From IMG/VR virus record IMGVR_UViG_3300023174_000057, positions 1 to 64,000 of that record: 64,000 nucleotides of DNA; one strand, written 5' to 3'. This document shows, in pieces, positions 7,130 through 13,723 of the stretch; position 1 is the stretch's first letter, and the number at the start of each line of letters is the position of its first letter. The position numbers and the translations under genes were made by a program. Origin of the DNA: a virus. The notes beneath the pieces were generated by a model, which saw only the letters and a program-made list of their open reading frames with translations, did no database searches and was not told the DNA's origin.

Positions 7130-7178
7130 TTTCCCCGCCTATACGCCTTCTCTTGGTTAGGAAGGGTTCCCACACACC
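7130..7178 (+). promoter_or_regulatory. Class 2 (probable late) promoter
   Basis: GTTTCCCCGCCTATACGCC, close to the motifs at 27357 and 34308. A leader of about 30 nt follows with AGGAAGG as a weak ribosome site before ATG 7179. Confidence 0.5.
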
Positions 7179-7451
7179 ATGTCCAGTAATCTCCGTGCGG
7201 GCCTCATCCGTCTGGCTCACGCCAATCCAGAACTTCGTCCGCACCTCCTCCCGCTGCTCAAGGAAGCTGCGAAGGCTCCGGTCAAAATGGAGGCCCGCCT
7301 CATCCAGATCAATGACCGTGTGAAGGACTTTGATGGGTCTTTCCGTGTGGTCAAGACCGTCGAGGTCACCAAAGACTTGGTGAAGGTGACTTTCAAGGAC
7401 GGTGGACGGATCAACGCTGACCCCAACGACATGGTGACCGTTCAGCGATGA
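7179..7451 (+). CDS. Small protein with N-terminal LRS...LLPLLK segment
   Basis: 90 residues. Residues 5-29 repeat the shared segment, and over about 62 nt the DNA differs from the copy at 6466 by a single base. The remaining 60 residues look like a small beta-barrel (RVVKTVEVTKDLVKVTFKDG). Probably a virion or virion-packaged protein behind a late promoter; function unknown. Confidence 0.65.
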   Translation: MSSNLRAGLIRLAHANPELRPHLLPLLKEAAKAPVKMEARLIQINDRVKDFDGSFRVVKTVEVTKDLVKVTFKDGGRINADPNDMVTVQR

Positions 7452-7490
7452 GCGATCAAGCTCACCGTTCCAAGGTCATCGCCCGACGCT

Positions 7491-7676
7491 TCACTGGAGG
7501 GTGAGCTCCTCGCCCCGCCAAATGGGCAACAGCCCGCACTTGGCACAGGCAGGGAGCTTCCCGCTCGCACGCATCGCACGGCGCAGTACCGCCCCGCCCG
7601 TGTCCGTCCCCTCGGGATGGAGACACAGCACCTCGGACAACGGCTTGGCAGGACGCCCACGCTTACGGGAGGTCAA
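7491..7676 (-). CDS. Small basic protein with AT-hook-like motif
   Basis: 61 residues read from TTG 7676, whose TTGA overlaps the stop of the S24-like gene. The N-terminus TSRKRGRPAKPL contains the AT-hook core RGRP, and a CAKC pair lies near the C-terminus. A minor-groove DNA-binding role is plausible, but the start codon is uncertain because no ATG or GTG fits. It sits at the end of the minus-strand operon from 8470. Confidence 0.5.
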   Translation of the reverse strand: MTSRKRGRPAKPLSEVLCLHPEGTDTGGAVLRRAMRASGKLPACAKCGLLPIWRGEELTLQ

Positions 7677-7999
7677 AGGGACCCCCCCTCCTTCCAACCC
7701 ATCGGCAGAACCTCCACCACCTTGCCGTACACGGTGGTGGTCCAACCGTTGTCATGCCCGTGGTTGTTCCCGATGAGAACACCCCGGTCCGCGTTCACCG
7801 CCTTCACCAAGTGCGTGTACACATTCCCACGCACCCGGCAGTAGGCGATGTCCCCCACGACGAGGTCTTCCCATCGACACGGGGCGATCCGAACAGGCTG
7901 GCGGGATTGAATGAGAGGGAGCATGGAGTTACCGGGCTCACGCGAGACCACGGTCTCCCCACGCTGCAAGGCTTCGATCTTGTAGTTGGGTACTGACAT
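7673..7999 (-). CDS. S24/S26-type peptidase-fold protein
   Basis: 108 residues. GNSMLPLI matches the GxSMxP nucleophile motif of LexA/UmuD/signal-peptidase folds, with LVKAVN as a candidate catalytic-lysine strand and GVLIGNNHGHDNGW as the usual following beta region. There is no membrane helix, so it is not a leader peptidase. Without a helix-turn-helix it may be a UmuD-like self-cleaving factor or a protein processor. It is followed by an AT-hook protein in an overlapping frame, so the pair may act as a split LexA-like regulator (inference). Confidence 0.6.
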   Translation of the reverse strand: MSVPNYKIEALQRGETVVSREPGNSMLPLIQSRQPVRIAPCRWEDLVVGDIAYCRVRGNVYTHLVKAVNADRGVLIGNNHGHDNGWTTTVYGKVVEVLPMGWKEGGSL

Positions 8000-8017
8000 G
8001 AAGGACGTTACGCCCGG

Positions 8018-8470
8018 TCAAACCACCTCCCGAACCACCACGCCCCAGAACGGCGGAAACCCCGCGTCCATCATCGACTCGATACGGGCGTGCATCGCCC
8101 GGATCGCACCTTCCGGCACGCCGTGGGTGTTGCGCGCCGCTGCGACGGCGGGGTCGCACGTCACCCGGACGATGGTGACGGCGTAGCCGTAGGCGAGGGC
8201 CAGCGAGACGTAGGGGGCCATCTCCAAGCTGGTCGTGTTGGTGTTGTCCACGACGACGTGGGCCTCGCCCCGTTGAAGGGCCTCCGTGTACCTGCGAAGG
8301 CACTGGCCGTGGGCCGCGCCGAGCTTGGTCGGGTCGAAGGCGTAGGTGCCCCCGCCCAACTCCACGAAGTAGTGGTCGGCGGACACCACCACCGCGCCCG
8401 TGAGGGACGCCGTGTGGTGAGATTTGCCGCTGCCCGGGACGCCCACGAGGATGGTGACGGTGGTGGTCAT
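8018..8470 (-). CDS. P-loop polynucleotide-kinase-like protein
   Basis: 150 residues. GVPGSGKS is a Walker A motif at residues 10-17; VVVDNTNTT and a later R-rich lid match the AAA_33/polynucleotide-kinase group (T4 Pnk kinase half, N4BP2-like), which phosphorylates nucleic-acid 5' ends or small substrates. No phosphatase domain is present. The promoter at 8478-8505 fixes the start at 8470. An in-frame ATG at 8528 has the same GAGCATGACCACC context and would add 19 residues. Confidence 0.7.
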   Translation of the reverse strand: MTTTVTILVGVPGSGKSHHTASLTGAVVVSADHYFVELGGGTYAFDPTKLGAAHGQCLRRYTEALQRGEAHVVVDNTNTTSLEMAPYVSLALAYGYAVTIVRVTCDPAVAAARNTHGVPEGAIRAMHARIESMMDAGFPPFWGVVVREVV

Positions 8471-8505
8471 GCTCTCCCCACGGAGACGGTGGGTGTGGTG
8501 TAACA
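8471..8505 (-). promoter_or_regulatory. Class 1 phage promoter (minus), TGTTAC variant
   Basis: On the minus strand: TGTTAC (8505-8500), 16 nt, CCGTGG (8483-8478), 7 nt, ATG 8470. Confidence 0.7.
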
Positions 8506-8559
8506 GGAAATCGTTGGTGGTCATGCTCTGTAGACGCGGGCGGGGCGGGGATGCTGACA

Positions 8560-8603
8560 GCGATTTCTTGTCCGCCCACGGCGGGGGGTGAGTGGCCCCC
8601 CGG
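8560..8603 (-). terminator. Hairpin plus AAGAAATC (minus)
   Basis: Six G (8601-8596 read on minus) pair with six C (8588-8583) across a 7-nt loop just past the stop of the 8608 gene; ACAAGAAATCG follows. Confidence 0.45.
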
Positions 8604-8607
8604 CACC

Positions 8608-9012
8608 TCACAGGGAGGCCAGCTTGGCCTCGACCTCGTCGAAGTGGGCCGCAGCCTTGGGACGCCAAGCCGTGAGGAACCGCTTGGCCGACTCCAAGGT
8701 GACCCTAAGCGCCCGGGCGCACTCTTCCCAAGTGTCGATGGGGCTCACCCCCGTCGCTTTGGCCAATCCCTCTCGGAACGTGCCCGTCTCCCAGCCGTCC
8801 ACCCCCGCGATGGTACGGACCCCCGTGGCGAGCACCAGACGGAACGTGGTGTTGCTCCACTTCCCGTTCTTTTCAAACGAGGTGCCGCGCACCACCACGG
8901 TGCCGGGGATGTCCGTCCCCTTGAAAGGGAGAACCTCACCCGCCGTGATGACGAGGAGCCACTGCCCGCGCCCACGGGGGCGCATTCCGTCGTTCCATTC
9001 GATGTTCGTCAT
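8608..9012 (-). CDS. Hypothetical protein
   Basis: 134 residues, no recognised domain. The N-terminal half looks beta-rich (QWLLVITAGEVLPFKG, GTVVVRGTSF) and the C-terminal half helical. A class 1 promoter sits exactly 7 nt before ATG 9012, and a hairpin follows the stop, so it is probably a monocistronic early gene. Confidence 0.65.
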   Translation of the reverse strand: MTNIEWNDGMRPRGRGQWLLVITAGEVLPFKGTDIPGTVVVRGTSFEKNGKWSNTTFRLVLATGVRTIAGVDGWETGTFREGLAKATGVSPIDTWEECARALRVTLESAKRFLTAWRPKAAAHFDEVEAKLASL

Positions 9013-9047
9013 GCCAGCACCACGGAGGCGGGGTCGGGGCTGTAACC
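9013..9047 (-). promoter_or_regulatory. Class 1 phage promoter (minus), leaderless type
   Basis: GATTCTC then GGTTAC (9047-9042), 16 nt, CCGTGG (9025-9020), 7 nt, ATG 9012. It begins within a few bases of the last mini-ORF stop. Confidence 0.75.
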
Positions 9048-9055
9048 GAGAATCG

Positions 9056-9229
9056 TCACCGGGTTTGTCTTACCGGGAGGGCGCACCGAAAACCGAGGCC
9101 GTAGCTACGGTCCGCAGGCCCGTACGCGTAGCGAGACGCGGCGCGCACCCACGACGGTACGCTGTCGTTCCAACCGCCGCCGCGGTAGACGCGGAGACGG
9201 GTGTCCGTGGGCTTGGTGGTGGGGTTCAC
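9056..9229 (-). CDS. FGE/C-type-lectin C-terminal mini-ORF, array II unit 3
   Basis: 57 residues from GTG 9229, overlapping the stop of unit 2. The core is RVYRGGGWNDSVPSWVRAASR and the end GLGFRCALPVRQTR. The 27-nt stretch encoding PSWVRAASR (9131-9157) is identical to that in unit 2, while neighbouring codons differ at first and second positions and keep a third-position C. This is the codon pattern of retroelement-diversified regions. Confidence 0.65.
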   Translation of the reverse strand: MNPTTKPTDTRLRVYRGGGWNDSVPSWVRAASRYAYGPADRSYGLGFRCALPVRQTR

Positions 9230-9393
9230 GTTCGGGGTTCCCTTCCCCGCAACGCGCACCGAAACCCCAAGGCGCTGCCACGGTAAGCAGGCACGAGCGC
9301 GTTGCGAGACGCGGCGCGCACCCACGACGGTCCGCTGAAGTTCCAACAGCCGCCGCGAAAGACGGTGTCGGCGGGCTTGGTAGGGGGCTTCAT
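9226..9393 (-). CDS. FGE/C-type-lectin C-terminal mini-ORF, array II unit 2
   Basis: 55 residues, ATG 9393 within ATGA. The core is VFRGGCWNFSGPSWVRAASRN and the end ALGFRCALRGREPRT. The 36 nt at 9236-9271, covering the constant end, are identical to 34980-35015 in array III, 25 kb away, which argues for recent copying between the arrays. Confidence 0.65.
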   Translation of the reverse strand: MKPPTKPADTVFRGGCWNFSGPSWVRAASRNALVPAYRGSALGFRCALRGREPRT

Positions 9394-9566
9394 ACTCGGG
9401 GTTCCCTTACTGACAGGTGGGTGCGAAAACTCATGTTGGTTTCGCGCCACTCGGGCTCGTACGAGCCCCGGTTGTCGGGCCGCATGAACGGGGCGTAGGA
9501 GAGTCCCCAACCGCCGCCCACCAGTACGCGGGGGAGGTTGGGGTCCGGGGGCTGTGCCCGTCTCAC
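9390..9566 (-). CDS. FGE/C-type-lectin C-terminal mini-ORF, array II unit 1
   Basis: 58 residues from GTG 9566, which shares a G with the stop of the FGE-domain gene (TAGTG). The core is RVLVGGGWGLSYAPFMRPDN and the end MSFRTHLSVREPRV. It supplies exactly the block missing from the C-terminus of the upstream protein, in a different frame, so the two could assemble as a split fold. Confidence 0.6.
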   Translation of the reverse strand: MRRAQPPDPNLPRVLVGGGWGLSYAPFMRPDNRGSYEPEWRETNMSFRTHLSVREPRV

Positions 9567-10387
9567 TAGTGGACGGTGCTGGTCCACTCCCAGACGTTGC
9601 CGCTCATGTCGAGCAGCCCGTAGGGGGAGGCACCCTTGGGGCGGGCGGGGGTGCCGTCCGGGTTGAAGCACGGCGCGGTGCGCTCCTTCTGGGAGTGAAT
9701 GCTCGACCAGCAGAGCTCATCCTTGGGGGCGTCGTTGCCCCACGGAAACTTGCGCCCGTCGTTGCCGCGCGCGGCGCGCTCCCACTGTTCCTCCGTGGGG
9801 AGGCCCACCCCCGCCCACTTGGCGAACTCACGGGCGTCCCAGTAGGACACCTCGACCACCGGGTGGTCGCTCAGGTCCACCGTCGCGCCCGACTTGTCCG
9901 TGACGGTGGTGGGCTTGAGCTCCTTGCCCATGTCCGTGGCGTACCAGTTCCACTGGCGCACGGTCGTGGGCGTGAGGGCCATGAAGCCCGCTTCGACGTT
10001 GACCGCCTTTCGGGACTGCGACTCGTCGTCGCCCATCGTGAACCCCACCGCTGCCTCGACGTAGCAGAGGGGCAGGGTGTTCCCATCGGGCAGCACATGG
10101 TTGACGACCCACGTCCCGCCGACCTCGCGGTTGGTGGGCCATTCCAGCACCACCTCGCCCGCTTCGATGCGGGGGCGCGGCACCACCCCGTAGACGGGGT
10201 GGTAGTGGAAGCTCCACACCTCCGTCGCCGTGAGCACCCGGAGGGCGGTGATTCCCTCCGGGAGGTTGAGGGTGGTCACCACCCCGACGACCTCGTCGGG
10301 GTGGTCGCTCTTGGGGAGGGGGTTGCTGGGCTCGTAGTCGAGCCAGCCCCCGCGCTCCCCCTCGCAAAAGCACACTTGGATCTTCAT
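9566..10387 (-). CDS. FGE-sulfatase-domain protein lacking its last block
   Basis: 273 residues. Residues about 110-273 match the formylglycine-generating-enzyme/C-type-lectin-like fold: LPTEEQWERAARG, FPWGND, and SPYGLLDMSGNVWEWT near the end. Family members normally continue with RV.RGGSW...R...GFR; here the protein stops right after WEWTSTVH and that block is encoded by the three following overlapping mini-ORFs. Phage proteins of this fold are usually receptor-binding or ligand-display proteins rather than sulfatase activators. The leader has AAGGAG before ATG 10387. Confidence 0.75.
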   Translation of the reverse strand: MKIQVCFCEGERGGWLDYEPSNPLPKSDHPDEVVGVVTTLNLPEGITALRVLTATEVWSFHYHPVYGVVPRPRIEAGEVVLEWPTNREVGGTWVVNHVLPDGNTLPLCYVEAAVGFTMGDDESQSRKAVNVEAGFMALTPTTVRQWNWYATDMGKELKPTTVTDKSGATVDLSDHPVVEVSYWDAREFAKWAGVGLPTEEQWERAARGNDGRKFPWGNDAPKDELCWSSIHSQKERTAPCFNPDGTPARPKGASPYGLLDMSGNVWEWTSTVH

Positions 10388-10434
10388 ACCTCACTCCTTA
10401 CGCCCCCAACGGAGACGGGGTCGGGGCTGTAACC
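10388..10434 (-). promoter_or_regulatory. Class 1 promoter (minus), CCGTTG variant with leader
   Basis: GGTTAC (10434-10429), 16 nt, CCGTTG (10412-10407), then a 19-nt stretch ending GTAAGGAGTGAGGT before ATG. The CCGTTG form goes with a Shine-Dalgarno leader, as at 11696 and 13679. Confidence 0.7.
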
Positions 10435-10478
10435 GAGAATCGTCACGAAAAGATTCGACCCCAAGAAGTTTGATTCTT

Positions 10479-10513
10479 GGTTACGAACGGTGGACGCTCT
10501 CCGTGGTGTGGGC
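10479..10513 (+). promoter_or_regulatory. Class 1 phage promoter, leaderless type
   Basis: GATTCTT then GGTTAC 10479-10484, 16 nt, CCGTGG 10501-10506, 7 nt, ATG 10514. It is divergent to the promoter at 10434; the two upstream ends are 44 nt apart. Confidence 0.75.
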
Positions 10514-10654
10514 ATGGCACCTCTGGGAGTTCGTTCCAAGTACGACATCGCTTCCACCTCTCGCGCGGAGGTGAAGGCCCGCGCCAAGGCGGGTCGGTCC
10601 CGCGCCCGTCAAGCCGCCCGCAAGGCGGTGAAGGCGGCGGTGGCCGAGGGTTGA
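10514..10654 (+). CDS. Very basic 46-residue protein
   Basis: MAPLGVRSKYDIASTSRAEVKARAKAG... The second half is nearly all Ala, Lys and Arg (SRARQAARKAVKAAVAEG), like a histone tail or nucleic-acid-coating peptide. It is supported by a perfect class 1 promoter and a following terminator. A DNA- or RNA-binding role is inferred from charge only. Confidence 0.65.
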   Translation: MAPLGVRSKYDIASTSRAEVKARAKAGRSRARQAARKAVKAAVAEG

Positions 10655-10661
10655 CCGTCCC

Positions 10662-10684
10662 GGGGCGGGGTGCTCCCCCGCCCC
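10662..10684. terminator. GC-rich hairpin between convergent genes
   Basis: Perfect 9-bp stem GGGGCGGGG/CCCCGCCCC with a 5-nt loop, between the basic-protein gene and the convergent 10768 gene. It could stop transcription both ways. A second inverted repeat AAGTTCT/AGAACTT lies at about 10699-10737. Confidence 0.55.
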
Positions 10685-10767
10685 TTCCGCTGCCATCCAA
10701 GTTCTTGGTGTGGGGGTGGGGCTCCCACGGAGAACTTGGGTGCCCCACCCCTCGCGGGGCCGAGCCC

Positions 10768-10962
10768 TCACTCGGGCTCGATGGGCTCGTTCACGTCGTA
10801 CTCGTTGTACGGGCGCAGGATCTCCGGGCGGTACCGGGCGAGCTTCTCGTCCCGGCACAGGTCACAGACCCGGCAGAGCTCGATGCCCCGCCCATCCGTG
10901 GCCCACCAACTGGGCTCCTTGGACGGGTACCCGCCCACGCAAGCGTGCTCGCGGGGGGTCAC
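10768..10962 (-). CDS. Small zinc-ribbon-like protein
   Basis: 64 residues from GTG 10962 overlapping the upstream stop. CRVCDLC in the middle plus an earlier Cys (EHAC) suggests a metal-binding knuckle. The acidic tail ends NEPIEPE. It is the second gene of the minus operon from 11297. Function unknown. Confidence 0.6.
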   Translation of the reverse strand: MTPREHACVGGYPSKEPSWWATDGRGIELCRVCDLCRDEKLARYRPEILRPYNEYDVNEPIEPE

Positions 10963-11297
10963 GCTCCCTCCTCCATGAAGGCGATGAGGGCTCGCACGGT
11001 CTCCTCGCGCCCGTTCCACGAGGACACGGTTCGGGGCCACATGGAGCAGTACTGCCCGTAGCACCCCTCCGCGCCGGGGACGGCGAGCGCCTGTCCGAGG
11101 GGCGAGCGGTAGTTGCGACGGCGGGACGTGTTGAGCGTCCCCACGGCCTCAACACCGCTGGGGGCGCGGAGGTGCGGCATCGCGCGCCGCACCACGCGCC
11201 ATGCTGCCTCCAGCGCGGTCTCGATGCCCGCCCCGTTGAGACGGGCAATGCGGTAGGAGGCGCGGGCTGCTTCGGGGAGGTTGACTTCGGTGTTCAT
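10959..11297 (-). CDS. Hypothetical protein
   Basis: 112 residues, largely helical (ETALEAAWRVVRRAM), with two Cys near residue 80 (GCYGQYC). No recognised domain. It starts exactly 7 nt after a class 1 promoter and is translationally coupled to the zinc-ribbon gene. Confidence 0.65.
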   Translation of the reverse strand: MNTEVNLPEAARASYRIARLNGAGIETALEAAWRVVRRAMPHLRAPSGVEAVGTLNTSRRRNYRSPLGQALAVPGAEGCYGQYCSMWPRTVSSWNGREETVRALIAFMEEGA

Positions 11298-11332
11298 GCC
11301 CTCACCACGGAGACAGGGGTTCCCCCGTAACC
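11298..11332 (-). promoter_or_regulatory. Class 1 phage promoter (minus), leaderless type
   Basis: GATTCTT then GGTTAC (11332-11327), 16 nt, CCGTGG (11310-11305), 7 nt, ATG 11297. Back-to-back with the plus-strand copy at 11368. Confidence 0.75.
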
Positions 11333-11367
11333 AAGAATCGAAGTTCTTGGGCTCCCCGACGATTCCC

Positions 11368-11402
11368 GGTTACAGCCGAGGGGTCGGTTCCGTGGTGGGG
11401 GC
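11368..11402 (+). promoter_or_regulatory. Class 1 phage promoter, leaderless type
   Basis: GATTCCC then GGTTAC 11368-11373, 16 nt, CCGTGG 11390-11395, 7 nt, ATG 11403. Confidence 0.75.
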
Positions 11403-11684
11403 ATGACCGCGTTCACCTTCGCCGTCGAGCCCACCTGTCGTTTCGTGGGCGGGGCCGTCACCACCTTCTGGTCGGTGGTGGCGACTGCCCGTGACGGTCG
11501 GCGCTTCCGCCACGACCATGCGGTGTCCGTCAAGGCGCTGGTGGAGCGGGCTCCCGAGAGCATCCGGGCGCTGCGGGACCGCATCGCGGCGTCGGGCATC
11601 TCCCCGGTGGGCCGCGCCCATTGGGAGGAGGTCGCCCCCGTCGTCGGGTCCAAGGCTCACTTCGCCCGCAACCCCCGAGGGTGA
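11403..11684 (+). CDS. Hypothetical protein
   Basis: 93 residues. An N-terminal beta region (TFWSVVATARDGRRFRHDHAV) is followed by a helical half. Not recognised. A perfect leaderless promoter supports the start. The next gene has its own promoter 12 nt after this stop. Confidence 0.65.
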   Translation: MTAFTFAVEPTCRFVGGAVTTFWSVVATARDGRRFRHDHAVSVKALVERAPESIRALRDRIAASGISPVGRAHWEEVAPVVGSKAHFARNPRG

Positions 11685-11695
11685 TCCCGGTTCTT

Positions 11696-11743
11696 GGTTA
11701 CACCCCCACAAGTGCCTCCGTTGGTGAGGCGTAAGGAGACCCC
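11696..11743 (+). promoter_or_regulatory. Class 1 promoter, CCGTTG variant with leader
   Basis: GGTTAC 11696-11701, 16 nt, CCGTTG 11718-11723, then GTGAGGCGTAAGGAGACCCC before ATG 11744. The short leader has a good Shine-Dalgarno site, which shows that the conserved boxes act in transcription rather than as a ribosome site. Confidence 0.7.
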
Positions 11744-12109
11744 ATGAGGACAAAGTCCATCGAGCAGGCCACCAAGGCTGAACACACCGCCCCCGCCCCC
11801 GTTACCGTGCTGGAGTACCAGCCGGGGAACGGCACCCGGTACCTCCTGCACATCACCGACCTTCGGGCGCTTTCCGAAGCGCCCCCGCAGGTCACAGCGT
11901 ACGCGGGTCACGGCGCGTACTACGTCGCCCTCTACACCCAAGGCCACGGAACCTGTATGACGGTCGCGGACACGGGCGGGTACCTCGCCCCATCCTACGT
12001 CGCCGCGAAGCTCAAGGTGAGCGAGGGCGATGCGGTGGTGCTCGCGGAGATCATCGCCCGGTACACGGGCCGCACGGCGGACGACGCCAGCGTGGACGTG
12101 GCGTCGTGA
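11744..12109 (+). CDS. Hypothetical protein
   Basis: 121 residues. Central Gly/Tyr-rich stretch (YAGHGAYYVALYTQGHGT), then a helical C-terminus. No recognised family. First gene of a three-gene run (12106 and 12453 follow with overlapping GTGA starts). Confidence 0.65.
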   Translation: MRTKSIEQATKAEHTAPAPVTVLEYQPGNGTRYLLHITDLRALSEAPPQVTAYAGHGAYYVALYTQGHGTCMTVADTGGYLAPSYVAAKLKVSEGDAVVLAEIIARYTGRTADDASVDVAS

Positions 12110-12456
12110 ACCGCAAGCTCGTTCATAACGAGGGCGAGATCGTCGCCCTTGTGGTATCTGTCCTTGGGGAAAGGAACCCCGAGGCCCTCGAAGCCATGCT
12201 GGGGGTCGAGTTCGCCTACGCGGACGGTCGCTACCCCAGTGACCTCGAAGACGCCACCCCCTACGATGGGGACTGGTCGTGGCAGGACCAGCCCGTGGAC
12301 TTCACCACCTACCGCCGCGGCGAGGAGCCCTACTTCCCCGCGACGTACCCCGCCTTGGCCCTGTACAGCTTCAACGATGACTTCGACCGGGGCGGGTCGG
12401 TGAAAACGCGGTTGCTCCTCTACGTCGAGCGCCATGAACTGGAGGGGGCGTCGTGA
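12106..12456 (+). CDS. Hypothetical acidic protein
   Basis: 116 residues from GTG 12106 overlapping the upstream stop. Rich in Asp, Glu and Tyr (YPSDLEDATPYDGDWSWQD), ending in a charged helix. Not recognised. Coupled to the next small gene. Confidence 0.65.
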   Translation: MNRKLVHNEGEIVALVVSVLGERNPEALEAMLGVEFAYADGRYPSDLEDATPYDGDWSWQDQPVDFTTYRRGEEPYFPATYPALALYSFNDDFDRGGSVKTRLLLYVERHELEGAS

Positions 12457-12632
12457 GCGGGCCTAGCTTCTTCCAGACCCTCATGGGGAGGGTGTACTAC
12501 GAGGGCACCCTCCCGAGGCTCGTGCGGGCGCTGGAGCGCATCGCGGACGCCTTGGAGGCCCAGAACAGCACGCTCCCCTTGCGTGAGAGCGCCCCGCCCG
12601 TCGAGACTCCCGCCCCACGTCCCGGTGGTTGA
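12453..12632 (+). CDS. Small hypothetical protein
   Basis: 59 residues from GTG 12453 (GTGA overlap). Helical core RLVRALERIADALEAQ, then a Pro-rich tail. The stop codon runs straight into the GATTCTTGGTTAC of the next promoter. Confidence 0.6.
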   Translation: MSGPSFFQTLMGRVYYEGTLPRLVRALERIADALEAQNSTLPLRESAPPVETPAPRPGG

Positions 12633-12637
12633 TTCTT

Positions 12638-12672
12638 GGTTACAACCCCAAACCGCCCTTCGTGGTGCAGTC
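12638..12672 (+). promoter_or_regulatory. Class 1 phage promoter, leaderless type
   Basis: GGTTAC 12638-12643, 16 nt, TCGTGG 12660-12665, 7 nt, ATG 12673. One substitution in the downstream box. It drives the zinc-ribbon/sigma pair. Confidence 0.7.
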
Positions 12673-12900
12673 ATGACTCTTGAAGACATCGTCATCGCTG
12701 GCCGCGCCCACGACACCGCCCGCATCCTCGCGGGTGAGCGCCTCCCCTGCGCCGCGTGTGGCGAGGGGGACGTGGGGCTGACCCCCTGCACTGCGTGTGG
12801 TACCAACGCCGCCGACAGCGGCATGGTCCTGCACGAAGCATTGGGGCTCCCGCTCCCCGCACCCCTGTTTGAACCGTGGTGCGGGTTCATCAATGACTGA
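12673..12900 (+). CDS. Small zinc-ribbon protein upstream of the sigma factor
   Basis: 75 residues. CAACGEGDVGLTPCTAC is a four-Cys zinc-ribbon pattern. It overlaps the sigma gene by 8 nt and shares its promoter. An anti-sigma or co-activator role is possible from position alone. Confidence 0.65.
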   Translation: MTLEDIVIAGRAHDTARILAGERLPCAACGEGDVGLTPCTACGTNAADSGMVLHEALGLPLPAPLFEPWCGFIND

Positions 12901-13675
12901 GTACGCCTACCGGGACGTGTCGCGCCTTGGGCCGTACCGGGAGGACCCCGTGCGGCACTACGGCTTGGCGGTGGACATCTCCCGGGGGTTCACCTGCCTC
13001 CACCTTGAGCGGTCGGACATCGAACAGGAAGCGTTGACGGCGCTCTGTGCCGCTGCCCGCACCTTCGACCCCGACCGGGGGTACGCCTTCAGCACTTGGG
13101 CGGGGCGGCTCATTCGCAACCACCTGTCGGGGGTGGTGCATTTCTACCGCCGGGTGGGGATGACGGGCACACGGAACCAGCGTGGGCTGAGTCGCGGGTT
13201 GCGGCGGCACCTTCGGGAAGGGGGCAGTTGCGAGGCAAGCACGGTGCGGATCTTCCTGCGGGAGAACCGCCACTGGGCGCACCCCACGGATTGGGACTGC
13301 TTCGTCGCGGCCTCCATGTACCTTCACCCCGAGTCCTCCCTTGACGAGACATGGGACCACCGTGAGGGGGTGGACTCCCCGGGTGCGAAGATCCCACGGC
13401 ACGAGACGGTGGAAGACCCGAGGCTGTTGCAGGACATCGAAGACCAGATGCGCGCGGGCGATATCGAGCGGGCGGTGGGGAAGGCCCTTGGGAAGCTGCG
13501 CCCAAGGGAGCGGGAGATCGTGACGCGCCGGGTGCTACCTGATCTCGTCGGTGAGGGGGACACCGTCCCGACGCTCCAAGAAATGGCCGACGAGTGGGGG
13601 GTCACCCGTCAGCGCGTTCAACAAGTCGAGGCCGACGCGATGGGGAAGCTCCAACGGGCTCTGTCCCGGGCGTAA
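12893..13675 (+). CDS. Sigma-70 family RNA polymerase sigma factor
   Basis: 260 residues. Region 2 is visible at about residues 40-85 (DIEQEALTALCAAARTFDP, then YAFSTWAGRLIRNHL, the usual FSTYA..I...I). Region 4 is at the C-terminus: LRPREREIVTRR, then TLQEMADEWGVTRQRVQQ, a classic sigma4 helix-turn-helix. About 90 residues between them are unusual. It would redirect host RNA polymerase to phage promoters. It is expressed from a class 1 promoter, so it could be self-activating if it reads that class. The ATG at 12893 overlaps the upstream gene. Confidence 0.85.
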   Translation: MTEYAYRDVSRLGPYREDPVRHYGLAVDISRGFTCLHLERSDIEQEALTALCAAARTFDPDRGYAFSTWAGRLIRNHLSGVVHFYRRVGMTGTRNQRGLSRGLRRHLREGGSCEASTVRIFLRENRHWAHPTDWDCFVAASMYLHPESSLDETWDHREGVDSPGAKIPRHETVEDPRLLQDIEDQMRAGDIERAVGKALGKLRPREREIVTRRVLPDLVGEGDTVPTLQEMADEWGVTRQRVQQVEADAMGKLQRALSRA

Positions 13676-13678
13676 CCC

Positions 13679-13723
13679 GGTTACAAGCCCCACGGTGTCT
13701 CCGTTGGGGTGATGGAGACTGCA
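13679..13723 (+). promoter_or_regulatory. Class 1 promoter, CCGTTG variant with leader
   Basis: GGTTAC 13679-13684, 16 nt, CCGTTG 13701-13706, then GGAG 7 nt before ATG 13724. By the usual spacing the start site would fall at about 13714, which rules against the ATG at 13712. Confidence 0.65.

Noticed and set aside
8471-8528. Extended start of the P-loop kinase at ATG 8528
   Set aside because: The class 1 promoter lies inside the extension and points to ATG 8470, although the upstream ATG has a matching local context.
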